From NCBI RefSeq assembly GCF_001186365.1, contig NZ_LDTZ01000018.1, forward strand, positions 186,001-250,000: a stretch of DNA of 64,000 nucleotides, in the 5' to 3' direction. The stretch's first letter is position 1; every line of letters starts with the position of its first letter. A program made the translations under genes and the position numbers. Source of the stretch: Gordonia jacobaea. GTDB lineage: Bacteria; Actinomycetota; Actinomycetes; Mycobacteriales; Mycobacteriaceae. The notes under the pieces are model-generated. The model worked only from the letters and a program-made list of their open reading frames with translations, had not been told where the DNA came from and searched no databases. This document shows, piece by piece, positions 18,117 through 29,773 of the stretch.

Positions 18117-20392
18117 ACCGCCGTCACTCCCGTCTGCTTCGCCTCGATCTCGGCAATTCTGGCTAGACGATCCCGCATGTCTTTGACCTCATCGAGCCAC
18201 TCCTGCCGTGCCGCAACCAGATCGCGTCCGTCGTGGGGATCGATCAATCCACGATTGTCGGCCAGCTTGTACGCGGCGGTGTAGAGCTCGGTCGACACCG
18301 AATCCCTGCTCTTCACGACGCCCTGCAGCGCAAGCTGCTTACCCAACCCGAGGCAATCGGCGATGATCTCCTGCTTCTCGCGGGACTCCTCGCCGAGTTC
18401 CACCAGCCGCCGGGACATGACCAACTGTGCGTCGAAGAACGGCTGAAGGGTTCTGCGGGCAAACAACTCGCCCGACATCGCGACGAAGGTGTCGTGCAAC
18501 CATGCGGGCGTCGGCCTGACGGTCCGCCACTCGGGCGCGATGAGATCCATCTCGGCGCCGAGACGGTGCAGAAACTCCTGCTTGGTCGGGAAGAAGAACT
18601 CGAATTTCAGCAGATCCCGAATCCGCAGCGCCTCGGCTTGTGCTGCTGCCAGACGTGTTTCGCGATCGTCGTCGATGGTGCGACGGTCCGCAGCGAACAA
18701 CGCGACCTCGACGATCGCGCGGTCGACGAAATGATGGATCGCTCCATTGCGGTAGTACGCAGCCACCGCGTGGTTCTCCCCGGCGATCGACCACACATCG
18801 TCGACGCCGCCCGCGAAATGGGTCAGCACGCCCGCGTCGGTCAGTTCCTTCAACGTCGATTTCAGACCGAGTCCCCGGCACATCGCCGGATCAGGCCCCG
18901 GTAGCTCGCGCCGCTCGATATAGGCGAGCAGCGGTCGCAGGATGTCCTCGATCTCCTTGGCGGTATACGCCCGGTCGCCCGCCCCGAGCAGTGCGAAGCC
19001 TGCGAGCGACGTCGCCGAGATCGGTGTCGCCGCGTTGATCTCGTCCATCACCTTGAATGCGATCTTCTCCAGGCGTGCGGGATCGTCCTCGCTCAACTCC
19101 AGGATCGACTCCCGCAGCGAGAACGGTTCGCCGAACCGCACTCGCGCCTCACCGAGGTAGGACCGCTGAGCCTTGGCGTACTTCAGCAGCCACGTCACAT
19201 CTTCGGGTTTCTTTGCGCCACCGGCGGATTCGCGCGCGATAGCCGCGATCTCGTGAAGCTGGTCGTAGACGATGGACGTGGGCACGACCATCATGTCCGC
19301 GGTGTCGAGTTGCTCGACGGCGTCGACGACGTAGGCGAGCAGCCCCATCATCGGCGGGCGTAGCTTGCCCGTGCGACTGCGGCCACCCTCGATGTACCAC
19401 TCGAGGTTGAAACGCTTCTCGACGATGAACGACAGGTACGCGCGCATCGCGAACTTGTAGATCGGATCGTCGCCGAACTTGCGGCGAATGAAGATCACTC
19501 CGGCGCGTCGGGCGATCGCCGCGAGCGGCCAGAGCGCGAGGTTGTTGCCGCCGAGTACCAGATTGGGCGGAAAGTCGTGGCGCCGTAGCGCATCCGAGAG
19601 AACCAATGTGTCGACGTACGACCGGTGCGACGGCAAGAACACCAAGCCGTGCGTCTTGTTGAGACTGCGCAGTTCACTCAACGTGTCGAGGTCGACAGAG
19701 ACCGTCCAGGTACGTTCGTACAGCTTGCCGAAGGTCGTCGAGAACACGTCGTCCATCAGCGGGCTCTGTGTGGCCACGAACGTCGACATCTTGTCGATCG
19801 CATCCTGAATGATCGCCGCTGCCGGACGTCCGAGATCGGCGGCGAGCTTGGCGGCATTTGCCTGAAAGCGAGCCGACGAACCGATCTGCTGCGCGACGAG
19901 TTTCGGCACCTTGTAGCGGTCACCGATCAGTTGCCGTTCGGCGCGCTCCGCCGACAGGGCCGCCGCCACTTCGACGAACTGGCCGAAATCCTCTCCCTCG
20001 GCTGACGACTGCTCATGCCTGCGACGCAATTCCTCCACGGTCGCCGGTTCCCCGGCGACCACACGAACGCGATCGGGCGCACGCTTCTTGATCGCCCCCT
20101 GCCGAAACGCAGGGGGTCGACGCGGGTTGGACAACACCAGAACGTCGGCCATCGACACGCGGCGCTCGCCCTTGCGCATCGGCGGAAGCCAGACGACGCG
20201 GGCGGGAATCAGCGTCGTGGCCGGGTCGAGGGCTTCGGGATCGACTTCGTCGAGTGTGCGCACCGGGGCGTCGGGATGCTTGCTCGCCGCCCATTCGGCG
20301 ACTGCCTCGCGTTCACAGTTCGTCCGAACCTCGGCGAGCACGATTGCAGCCAATGGGTTCCCCTCCCGTGTTGACATCAGTGAATCGGACAC
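18113..20392 (-). CDS. plsB: Glycerol-3-phosphate acyltransferase (PlsB-like)
   Basis: PlsB transfers an acyl group to glycerol-3-phosphate, the first step of phospholipid and triacylglycerol synthesis. The product (759 residues from GTG 20392) has the core motifs in order: SHRSYVD at 255-261 (HX4D), IRRKFGDD near 302-309, EGGRSRTGK at 335-343 and VPTSIVYDQ further on. Size and order match the long bacterial GPAT class, including PlsB2 (Rv2482c). The start is uncertain: GTG 20392 lies inside a 19-bp palindrome and has no Shine-Dalgarno, while ATG 20377 (MSTREGNPL) would remove five residues. It is the first gene of the plsB-plsC-WS/DGAT operon, so all acylation steps from glycerol-3-phosphate to triacylglycerol can be coexpressed. 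Confidence 0.92.
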   Translation of the reverse strand: MSDSLMSTREGNPLAAIVLAEVRTNCEREAVAEWAASKHPDAPVRTLDEVDPEALDPATTLIPARVVWLPPMRKGERRVSMADVLVLSNPRRPPAFRQGAIKKRAPDRVRVVAGEPATVEELRRRHEQSSAEGEDFGQFVEVAAALSAERAERQLIGDRYKVPKLVAQQIGSSARFQANAAKLAADLGRPAAAIIQDAIDKMSTFVATQSPLMDDVFSTTFGKLYERTWTVSVDLDTLSELRSLNKTHGLVFLPSHRSYVDTLVLSDALRRHDFPPNLVLGGNNLALWPLAAIARRAGVIFIRRKFGDDPIYKFAMRAYLSFIVEKRFNLEWYIEGGRSRTGKLRPPMMGLLAYVVDAVEQLDTADMMVVPTSIVYDQLHEIAAIARESAGGAKKPEDVTWLLKYAKAQRSYLGEARVRFGEPFSLRESILELSEDDPARLEKIAFKVMDEINAATPISATSLAGFALLGAGDRAYTAKEIEDILRPLLAYIERRELPGPDPAMCRGLGLKSTLKELTDAGVLTHFAGGVDDVWSIAGENHAVAAYYRNGAIHHFVDRAIVEVALFAADRRTIDDDRETRLAAAQAEALRIRDLLKFEFFFPTKQEFLHRLGAEMDLIAPEWRTVRPTPAWLHDTFVAMSGELFARRTLQPFFDAQLVMSRRLVELGEESREKQEIIADCLGLGKQLALQGVVKSRDSVSTELYTAAYKLADNRGLIDPHDGRDLVAARQEWLDEVKDMRDRLARIAEIEAKQTGVTAV

Positions 20393-20408
20393 AGTTCAGT
20401 GAACTGTG
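20390..20408. promoter_or_regulatory. 19-bp palindrome over the plsB start (candidate operator)
   Basis: CACAGTTCA (20390-20398), one base, then TGAACTGTG (20400-20408) form a perfect inverted repeat that overlaps the GTG start of plsB. On the minus strand a -10-like TACTGT (20418-20423) lies just upstream, so a protein bound here would sit at or just after the transcription start and could block the lipid operon. No other copy was noticed in the window. Confidence 0.5.
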
Positions 20409-20435
20409 ATCCACCACACAGTAATACCCCTTCCG

Positions 20436-20469
20436 TTCGTCACGCACATCGGACTAGTAGCGTGACGAA
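20436..20469. promoter_or_regulatory. Inverted repeat in the plsB / fumarase intergenic region
   Basis: TTCGTCACGC (20436-20445) and GCGTGACGAA (20460-20469) are perfect 10-bp arms around a 14-base spacer that contains ACTAGT. The element lies between divergent plsB and fum and may be an operator for either gene; a hairpin role is less likely this far from both stops. Confidence 0.4.
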
Positions 20470-20529
20470 TCCCCGTGGCGTGGCCCACATCAGGTACCGG
20501 GACACCGGAGGGTCACTGACCGGCCGCGA

Positions 20530-20541
20530 TAGGATTCTCGC
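20530..20541 (+). promoter_or_regulatory. Predicted leaderless promoter -10 of class I fumarase
   Basis: TAGGAT (20530-20535) is followed by six bases and the GTG start at 20542, the spacing of a leaderless promoter. There is no clear -35. Confidence 0.35.
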
Positions 20542-22230
<1,689 letters not shown>

Positions 22231-22317
22231 CCGGGCCGAGAATTGGCGGCAGGTCGCGGCGAGTAGCGTGGATTGAGGTAGTCCTAACCCACCGCAGACA
22301 CTCGGAGGACGCATCAG

Positions 22318-23718
<1,401 letters not shown>

Positions 23719-23721
23719 GTC

Positions 23722-24417
23722 GTGGCCGATCTCGCGCCCTTCCCCACCGACTGGCAGACGGCGCTGGTGCTCGTGGCGCACCCGGATGATCCGGAGTACG
23801 GCATGGCGGCAGCGGTCGCGAAGTGGACGGGCGAGGGCAAACACGTCGTGTACGCCCTGGCGTCGAGCGGCGAGGTCGGCATCGAGGGCATGGCGGCGGC
23901 CGAAGCAGGTCCTCTCCGCGAGGGCGAACAACGCGCGTCTGCCGCCATCGTCGGTGTTGACGACGTGGAGTTCTGGGGCTTTCCGGACAGCAACATCCGC
24001 AACACTCCCGAGCTACGCGCGGTGATCGCCGAGACGATCCGACGCGTCGGCCCGCAGGTGGTGCTGTCGCTGTTTGGTGGGGCCGAGTGGGCGCCCGGAA
24101 CTCCCAACCAGTCCGACCACATGGAGTTCTCCGCGGCGGTTCTCGACGCATACGATTCACTCGGCGACGACGCTCCGCAGTGGCTGTTCGAAAACGGCCC
24201 ACACGCCACGCATGCCGTCGACGTCACCGAGCAGGTCGACGTCGCAGTGAGTTCCCTTGCGGCACACGAGGTGTACCTCGGCGTGCTCGATCCCGGTACA
24301 CCGGTCATCGAGCAGGCCCGAGCTCAGATCGAAGCCGTGACAACGCCGCGCGACGACTTCGGTGGTCGTCGCGCGGCGTGCTTCGAACTCAAGCGGCCAC
24401 GCGCTACTTCGGCGTGA
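23722..24417 (+). CDS. PIG-L (LmbE) family deacetylase
   Basis: PIG-L/LmbE enzymes are zinc-dependent N-deacetylases; in Actinobacteria MshB and Mca of mycothiol metabolism belong here, but this one is not clearly either. The 231-residue protein has the metal motif AHPDDPE at residues 19-25 and a later DHMEF that supplies the third ligand. GTG 23722 sits three bases after the fumC stop, suggesting read-through expression with fumC. The 3' end overlaps the convergent APC transporter gene by 14 bp. Substrate unknown. Confidence 0.8.
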   Translation: MADLAPFPTDWQTALVLVAHPDDPEYGMAAAVAKWTGEGKHVVYALASSGEVGIEGMAAAEAGPLREGEQRASAAIVGVDDVEFWGFPDSNIRNTPELRAVIAETIRRVGPQVVLSLFGGAEWAPGTPNQSDHMEFSAAVLDAYDSLGDDAPQWLFENGPHATHAVDVTEQVDVAVSSLAAHEVYLGVLDPGTPVIEQARAQIEAVTTPRDDFGGRRAACFELKRPRATSA

Positions 24418-26020
24418 CGGACGAGCTGGTCTCGGGTTCGTCGGCCGGAAATTCATCGGCCTGCCGTTCGTCGGACTTGAAATCGTCCGCCTGCAGTTCT
24501 TCGGCGATGTCGGCGTCGGCAAGTCGCTCCTGCTCCTCTGCGGACAGAGTCTGAATGGTGCCGATGCGCGCCGCGATCTCCGGTCGCGTCACCCGGAGGT
24601 AGACGTACCACGCCACGCCCGCCGCGAGTATCGCGAGATATACGAACGGCAGGATGTTGAACGGGAACTCCGGAACCGGGTACAGGTTGTTGACGATCAC
24701 GTAACCGAGAGCCACCACCGCGAGGCCCGACACGATCGCACGGAACGGCGTGAGCGCCTTGATCTTGTACAGCCAGATCGGTGTCGCGATCACCACGAGC
24801 AGATAGCTCACCAAGAAGCCCCAGTTGGTGACGTACGCGCCGTACACGTCGAAGACGGTGCGGCCGGCCGAACTGAAGGTGGCCACAATCGAAAAGACAA
24901 GTGCCGCAGCACCGACGAACGCGACGCCGACCCACGGTGTGTGGTACTTGGAGTGGACCTTGGCGAACACGCGCGGCAGTGCGCCCTCATGCGCGAACGT
25001 GAACAGCGACCGCGCAGCCGAACTCGTGACCGCAGTGACGAAGACGATGAAGGCGACAGCGACGGCAGCGCTCGTCACCGGCTTCACCCATCCCACACCG
25101 GACGAGTCGGCGAGCTGCGGCAGAATCGCCTTGTCTCCGTTGATCCCGTCGAAGTGCAACACCTGCGGATACGTCGCGATGATGTACAGCACACCGATGA
25201 TCAACACGACGCGCAGCAGCGCTTTCGAGATCGACCGGTGCGCGTCCCGCGCTTCGGCACCAAGCGAGGCAACGCTTTCGAAGCCCGCGTAGGCACCGAC
25301 CGCCGTCACTGCCGCCACGAATGTCGAGCTGTGGCCGAGGTTCGAGAGGCTCCACTGCTCGGTGTCGAAGTGCCACCCGTAGGAGACGTAGGCGGCCACG
25401 ATGATCACTGCGATGGAGATCAGCGCGATGACCTCGAACACCAACTCGTACTTCGCGGCGAGCGACGCACCGCGAATGGGTAGGTACACCGCGAGCCCGA
25501 CGACCAGGAAGACCAGCAAGAGTCGGAACCACGAAGCCTCCGAACCGATTCCGAGTTCGAGAAGGAAGGAGTCGACGTAGAGCACACCACCGAGTGTCCC
25601 GGTCACCGAGAATCCGACGTAGCCGATCAGCAGGCTGAAGCCTCCGACGAACGCGAACGCGGGTCCGAGCCCGTTACCGGTGTAGGTTCCCAACGAGCCG
25701 GACGACACCGTCCGCCGCGCCTGGAAGCTGATGGTGGTTGCCAGCAGCACGGCGATCACCAACCCGATGATCGCCGCCCACGCGGCACCCTTGCCCGCCG
25801 CGGTGTACAGCGCGAACGGAACGGACGCGACAGCGACGCTCGGTGCCGCAGCGGCAAGGCCCTGCGCGAAGACCTCCCAGGAGCCCAGCGTGTTCGAGCG
25901 CAGACCACCCGGTTGCTCTGTGACCGTCGATCCGGCGGCTGCGCCTTCTGGCACGTGCGGTGGCGCTGGTGGTGTGTGCGCCGCCTCGGGCGGGCGCGTC
26001 GACGTCGAGTCGGTGGTCAT
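24404..26020 (-). CDS. APC-family amino acid/amine permease
   Basis: The 538-residue protein has a Pro/Ala-rich cytoplasmic N-terminus, about twelve membrane segments between residues 45 and 490, and an acidic Asp/Glu-rich C-terminal tail. Segments GSLGTYTGNGLGPAFAFVGG in TM1-2 and GFESVASLGAEARD after TM6 are typical of the amino acid-polyamine-organocation (APC) family. It starts at ATG 26020 after GAGAGGAATCGAG. It lies 162 bp downstream of the LLM monooxygenase on the same strand, so it may be the uptake step for the neighbouring oxidation genes, although the gap could hold its own promoter. Substrate unknown. Confidence 0.85.
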   Translation of the reverse strand: MTTDSTSTRPPEAAHTPPAPPHVPEGAAAGSTVTEQPGGLRSNTLGSWEVFAQGLAAAAPSVAVASVPFALYTAAGKGAAWAAIIGLVIAVLLATTISFQARRTVSSGSLGTYTGNGLGPAFAFVGGFSLLIGYVGFSVTGTLGGVLYVDSFLLELGIGSEASWFRLLLVFLVVGLAVYLPIRGASLAAKYELVFEVIALISIAVIIVAAYVSYGWHFDTEQWSLSNLGHSSTFVAAVTAVGAYAGFESVASLGAEARDAHRSISKALLRVVLIIGVLYIIATYPQVLHFDGINGDKAILPQLADSSGVGWVKPVTSAAVAVAFIVFVTAVTSSAARSLFTFAHEGALPRVFAKVHSKYHTPWVGVAFVGAAALVFSIVATFSSAGRTVFDVYGAYVTNWGFLVSYLLVVIATPIWLYKIKALTPFRAIVSGLAVVALGYVIVNNLYPVPEFPFNILPFVYLAILAAGVAWYVYLRVTRPEIAARIGTIQTLSAEEQERLADADIAEELQADDFKSDERQADEFPADEPETSSSVTPK

Positions 26021-26182
26021 CTCGATTCCTCTCGGACACCCATCGCCGAAGACGGTTACTACCCGGCCGTCGGATCTGGGTATCTTATGTATTGCGCTGT
26101 GCGCGAATGGGATTGATCGAGAGAAGTATGCTGGCCGACGACGCTGTTGCCAGCCCTTATTCTCTGCGCGGTTCTATCCCTG

Positions 26183-27469
26183 TCATCCGAGCGGTGCCGA
26201 CGACGCCGCGGCACGCAGATGTCCACGCAGAGTGTCGGTCTCGTAGTCGTGGCGGTAGAGCCCCCGTCGACGCAGCAGGGGTACCACCTCGTCGGCGATC
26301 ACAGCGAGACCGTCGATCAGCGCATCCGGCTGCAGATTGAAGCCATCGATCGCACCCGCGGAGAACCAGTCGTCGATTCGATCGACCAATTGCTCCGGGG
26401 TGCCCACGAATCCGGCGTGGCCCGAACCCGTGTAGCGGGTCTGCCGCAGGTACTCGCGGACCGTGGGATTGGTGCGTCGGATCTGCGCGACGATCGACTC
26501 GCGGAAACCGATGCTGCCACTGAAGGTCTGGAGGTCGGCAGGTCCTGCGAGCACCTCCTCGGGGAACGGAGCGTCGAGGTCGAGTTTCGTCGCGTCGACG
26601 CCGATCGCGTGCGACAGCCAGCCGACCGAGTACCACGCCGGACTTCGGTCGTGGAGTTCGTCGTTCCGCCTTCTGGCTTCCTCCTCCGTGCTGCCGAGGG
26701 AGACGAGCAGACCGGGAAGGATCTTGACGTTGTCGGGTGATCGACCGTATGCCAACGCTTTTCGCTTCACCAGACGATAGTGTTCGACCGCTTTGTCGCG
26801 TGTCAGTTCCGCGGCGAAGACGCCCTCGGCGACCCGCCCCGCCAGGTCGCGGCCCGCAGCCGACCCACCCGCCTGGAACAACACCGGATGCTCGCCACTC
26901 GACGGCGTGCGCAGGCGCCCCTCGACGGAGAAGTGGGCTCCCCTGTGCCGAACCTCGCGTCCCGTGTCCGCGGATCCCCACAGTGCACGGACCACATCGA
27001 CGAACTCGCCTGCGCGCTCGTAGCGATCGTCGCGTGGCGGGACGTCGGGTTGCCCGAAGTTTCGCGCCGCCGCGGGTCCCCGGGTGGTCACGATGTTCCA
27101 GGCCGCCCGACCCTGTGACAGGTAGTCGAGCGTCAGCAATCGCTCGGCGAGCTCGACCGGATCGTTGAACGTCGTCGACGCCGTGGACACCAACCCGACC
27201 CGCTCCGTCGCCGCCGCGACATGTGCCCAGTTGACCGTCGGCTCCAGATGCGCCGGATTGGCGTCGTATGCAGGGTCACCGAGTGCGGGGGCGTCGGCGA
27301 GAAAGACTGCGTCGAGTGTCCCTCTCTCGGCGATCCGACCGATCTCTTCCCAATAGTCGGGCGAGACAAACGATTCCGCGCTCAGGCCTGGTGTCTGCCA
27401 TGAGGCGGGCACGTAGCCGAGGACGAGTGCGTTGATGCCGAGTATGACGTGGCCGTCGCGTCGGGTCAT
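26183..27469 (-). CDS. LLM-class flavin monooxygenase, NtaA/SnaA/DszA family
   Basis: Members of this FMN-dependent family oxidise compounds such as nitrilotriacetate, pristinamycin intermediates or dibenzothiophene sulfone (DszA). The 428-residue protein has the family's ILGINALVLG opening, FLADAPALGDP, the EPTVNWAHVAAATERVGLVSTASTTF strand region (residues about 75-105), and the TRGPAAARNFGQ and DDRYERAGEFVDVVRALW segments. The start is ATG 27469. It follows the luciferase-like gene by 23 bases in the same operon and needs a separate flavin reductase, which is not seen here. An organosulfur, ether or amine substrate is likely; DszA itself is only a family name here. Confidence 0.88.
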   Translation of the reverse strand: MTRRDGHVILGINALVLGYVPASWQTPGLSAESFVSPDYWEEIGRIAERGTLDAVFLADAPALGDPAYDANPAHLEPTVNWAHVAAATERVGLVSTASTTFNDPVELAERLLTLDYLSQGRAAWNIVTTRGPAAARNFGQPDVPPRDDRYERAGEFVDVVRALWGSADTGREVRHRGAHFSVEGRLRTPSSGEHPVLFQAGGSAAGRDLAGRVAEGVFAAELTRDKAVEHYRLVKRKALAYGRSPDNVKILPGLLVSLGSTEEEARRRNDELHDRSPAWYSVGWLSHAIGVDATKLDLDAPFPEEVLAGPADLQTFSGSIGFRESIVAQIRRTNPTVREYLRQTRYTGSGHAGFVGTPEQLVDRIDDWFSAGAIDGFNLQPDALIDGLAVIADEVVPLLRRRGLYRHDYETDTLRGHLRAAASSAPLG

Positions 27470-27492
27470 GGGAGTTCCTCTCGGAGTGGAGG

Positions 27493-28377
27493 TCAGGGTG
27501 CGTCGAGCGGTTCCGGCCGTGCGAATGCCACCCGACGCAGATCCCGCGGTGCGACAGGTAGTCCGAGCGCAGTCCGCAGCGACAGGCCCGGCGCGATCGG
27601 TCGGGAGATCGCCAGCAGCTTCTCCGCCGCATCGGCCAGCGCTGCGGGCGACAACTCGTCGTCGCGCAACAGAATTCCCTCGACGTCGGTCGGCAACTCT
27701 GCCGTCGACGAAACCTCACGGACAGCGCTGGTCGGCCCGACGACGAGGTCGACATCGCTGCGGGTGCCGGCCTCACGCACGCCGGAGTGGTACGTCGCGA
27801 TCACCGACGGACCGGTCGCGGGCTCCGGCACCGTCAACGGACCAGAGATCCGGTAGGGGTCCTCGAGGTCGGCGAACTGAATCTGGTCCGACTCTACGAA
27901 GATCCCCGACGCACGGTCGGCGACGACCGACGCGAACGGCCAGGTCTGTTCCAGGACGCGTACCGCGTGCGCGATGTCGTCGACGGACACGGCGTCGTGG
28001 GTCCACGGGTCACCCGCAGGCACGTACGGGTCCCTCACGCCGAGGAGCACGCCGGTCCTCCCCCGCGAGAGATGCCCGGCGGATGCGACTCGTCGAGCGA
28101 GGTTGTAGGGATGATCGCGACGCGACGACGCCGCGAACAGGAACCGGGACCGTGGAGCCTGCCTTGCGAGAAATGTTGTCGCAACGGAGGATTCCAGCGT
28201 CGTGCGACCATCCGGCCCGGCGGCCCCGCCAACGTCGTCGGCACCATTGACCCGATCGATGCCGACGACGGTGAACGCCAACGGCAGCGAATCCCAGCGC
28301 GCGGCGAGCGCACGATCCGCCAACAGCGCGCCCACCTGCTCACCGGTCAATCCGACCGCGACGTACGGTGCACTCAT
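27493..28377 (-). CDS. Luciferase-like (LLM) monooxygenase homologue, short
   Basis: The 294-residue protein resembles shortened luciferase-like proteins often found beside NtaA/DszA-type genes: an Ala-rich N-terminal barrel half (LPLAFTVVGIDRVNG, TTLESSVATTFLA), the PYNLARRVASAGHLSRGRTGVLLG segment typical of LLM enzymes, and a C-terminal barrel end. It is about 40-130 residues shorter than most active LLM oxidases, so it may be a partner subunit or have lost activity. ATG 28377 follows GGGAGAGGGC. It lies between the DszC-like and DszA-like genes, with short gaps on both sides. Confidence 0.7.
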   Translation of the reverse strand: MSAPYVAVGLTGEQVGALLADRALAARWDSLPLAFTVVGIDRVNGADDVGGAAGPDGRTTLESSVATTFLARQAPRSRFLFAASSRRDHPYNLARRVASAGHLSRGRTGVLLGVRDPYVPAGDPWTHDAVSVDDIAHAVRVLEQTWPFASVVADRASGIFVESDQIQFADLEDPYRISGPLTVPEPATGPSVIATYHSGVREAGTRSDVDLVVGPTSAVREVSSTAELPTDVEGILLRDDELSPAALADAAEKLLAISRPIAPGLSLRTALGLPVAPRDLRRVAFARPEPLDAP

Positions 28378-28390
28378 CTGCCCTCTCCCC

Positions 28391-28433
28391 TCAGTTGCCT
28401 TGTCCCTTCAGTTGCCCGTCTCCTCAGTTGCCC
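28391..28433. repeat. Short direct repeat at the 3' end of the DszC-like gene
   Basis: TCAGTTGCC occurs three times at about 16-17 bp spacing (from 28391, 28408 and 28424), the last copy holding the stop codon and final codons of the upstream gene. It looks like a small slippage duplication that extended the intergenic gap. Confidence 0.5.
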
Positions 28434-29698
28434 TGTCCGCCACGGCCGAATGCCGAGAAGTCGGGTACGGGGTCGACACCGTTGACCAGCCAGTTGCCCA
28501 CGATGCGCGCCTTGTAGACCCGCGGATTGTGCGATGCGAGGGTGCGCGCGTTGCGCCAGTGGCGGTCGAGTGCCTTGTCGGTGGAGACTCCGGATGCGCC
28601 GAGCGCGTCGAAGATCTCGGTGGTTGCCGCGAGTGCGGCGTCGATAATGGTGAGTTGCGCCTGGTCTGTGGCGAGTTGGGCATCCGTGACGCGAGCCCTG
28701 CGGAGGTCGAGGTCTCCAGATGCGTGCGCCTCGGCGATACGATCGAGCGCCCGACCCACCTCACGCAGCGCGGCGTCTGCGGCGTAGGCGCGCGCTGACA
28801 CTCCGCCGATCACTGCCAGTAGCTGAGGGTCGTTGGCGGGCACCGGATCCAGCCCCTGCGGATAGTTGCGCTTGCGCGCTCGGAGCGCCTCGATCCCGTC
28901 TCGCAGGGATGCGTGAATGATTCCGGTGAGTACCGCGAGGATCGCCACCTGGTAGAAGTGACCCTGGTAGACAAAGCGTTCGGTGATGTCGAAGACGTTG
29001 TCGGGCTCGGCGGGCACGTCGACGTAGCGCGCACTCCCGCTGGCGGTTGTCTGTTGCCCGAATCCCGTCCAGTCGTCGACGAGTTCGACACCGGGATCGT
29101 CACGGCGCACGAGCGCGGTGAGCAGGCCGCCGTCGTCGGATTTGCCGATCACGTCGAGCCAATCGGCGAAAAGGCTTCCGGTGGCGTAGAACTTGGCTCC
29201 GCTGACGAGGTAGCGCTCGTCGTCACGTCGCACTGTTGTCGCGATTGTTGCGTACGTACCGTTGTTGGCCTCGGTCCAACCCCCACCGACGAAATCGCCC
29301 GCGAGGAAACGCTCGATCCACCGATCGTTGCCCGCCGACTGCGGCGCGTTGAGTCGATCTTCGACGAACGCCAGATGGTTGCGGAACACGTGCGCGATGT
29401 TCGCGTCCGCGGCGGCCAGTCGCGACAGCAGCAGAAATGTCTGTTCCAGTGATGCGCCCAGACCGTCGAACTCCACGGGAATCCTGATGCGCCCCAGTCC
29501 TTCTCGGACCAGTTCGGCAACCTCGTCGTAGCCGAACGAGCGGTCGTGTTCGCGCGCGACGTTGGAGGCCGCGATGCGCTCGAATGCCGGCGCGAAACGC
29601 TCGACGAGCTGATCGTAGTCGGCGGTCGGCTCGCGCAGATAGGTGGTCCAACCCTCGACCTCGTGCGCGGAAGCCGGGTGTGTGGTGGTCTCGGTCAT
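28424..29698 (-). CDS. Acyl-CoA dehydrogenase-like flavoprotein (DszC/SfnB type)
   Basis: Proteins of this branch (DszC, SfnB) use reduced flavin and oxygen to hydroxylate sulfur compounds rather than to dehydrogenate acyl-CoA. The 424-residue protein has an N-terminal helical domain (RLAAADANIAHVFRNHLAFVE), the middle beta-domain with GGWTEANNGTYATIATTVRR and VSGAKFYATGSLFADW, and a C-terminal helical domain with GQGN at the end. The acyl-CoA dehydrogenase catalytic Glu context is not evident, in keeping with a monooxygenase role. Start ATG 29698 follows AGGAAGGA by eight bases; the open frame to 29731 is not supported. Together with the two LLM genes this resembles sulfur-starvation clusters. 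Confidence 0.82.
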   Translation of the reverse strand: MTETTTHPASAHEVEGWTTYLREPTADYDQLVERFAPAFERIAASNVAREHDRSFGYDEVAELVREGLGRIRIPVEFDGLGASLEQTFLLLSRLAAADANIAHVFRNHLAFVEDRLNAPQSAGNDRWIERFLAGDFVGGGWTEANNGTYATIATTVRRDDERYLVSGAKFYATGSLFADWLDVIGKSDDGGLLTALVRRDDPGVELVDDWTGFGQQTTASGSARYVDVPAEPDNVFDITERFVYQGHFYQVAILAVLTGIIHASLRDGIEALRARKRNYPQGLDPVPANDPQLLAVIGGVSARAYAADAALREVGRALDRIAEAHASGDLDLRRARVTDAQLATDQAQLTIIDAALAATTEIFDALGASGVSTDKALDRHWRNARTLASHNPRVYKARIVGNWLVNGVDPVPDFSAFGRGGQGN

Positions 29699-29773
29699 CG
29701 GGAGATCCTTCCTGTCGGCGAGGGCCGACACATGACATACGGGTTGCGTGCGGCGAGGCCGAAAACAGTCTCG

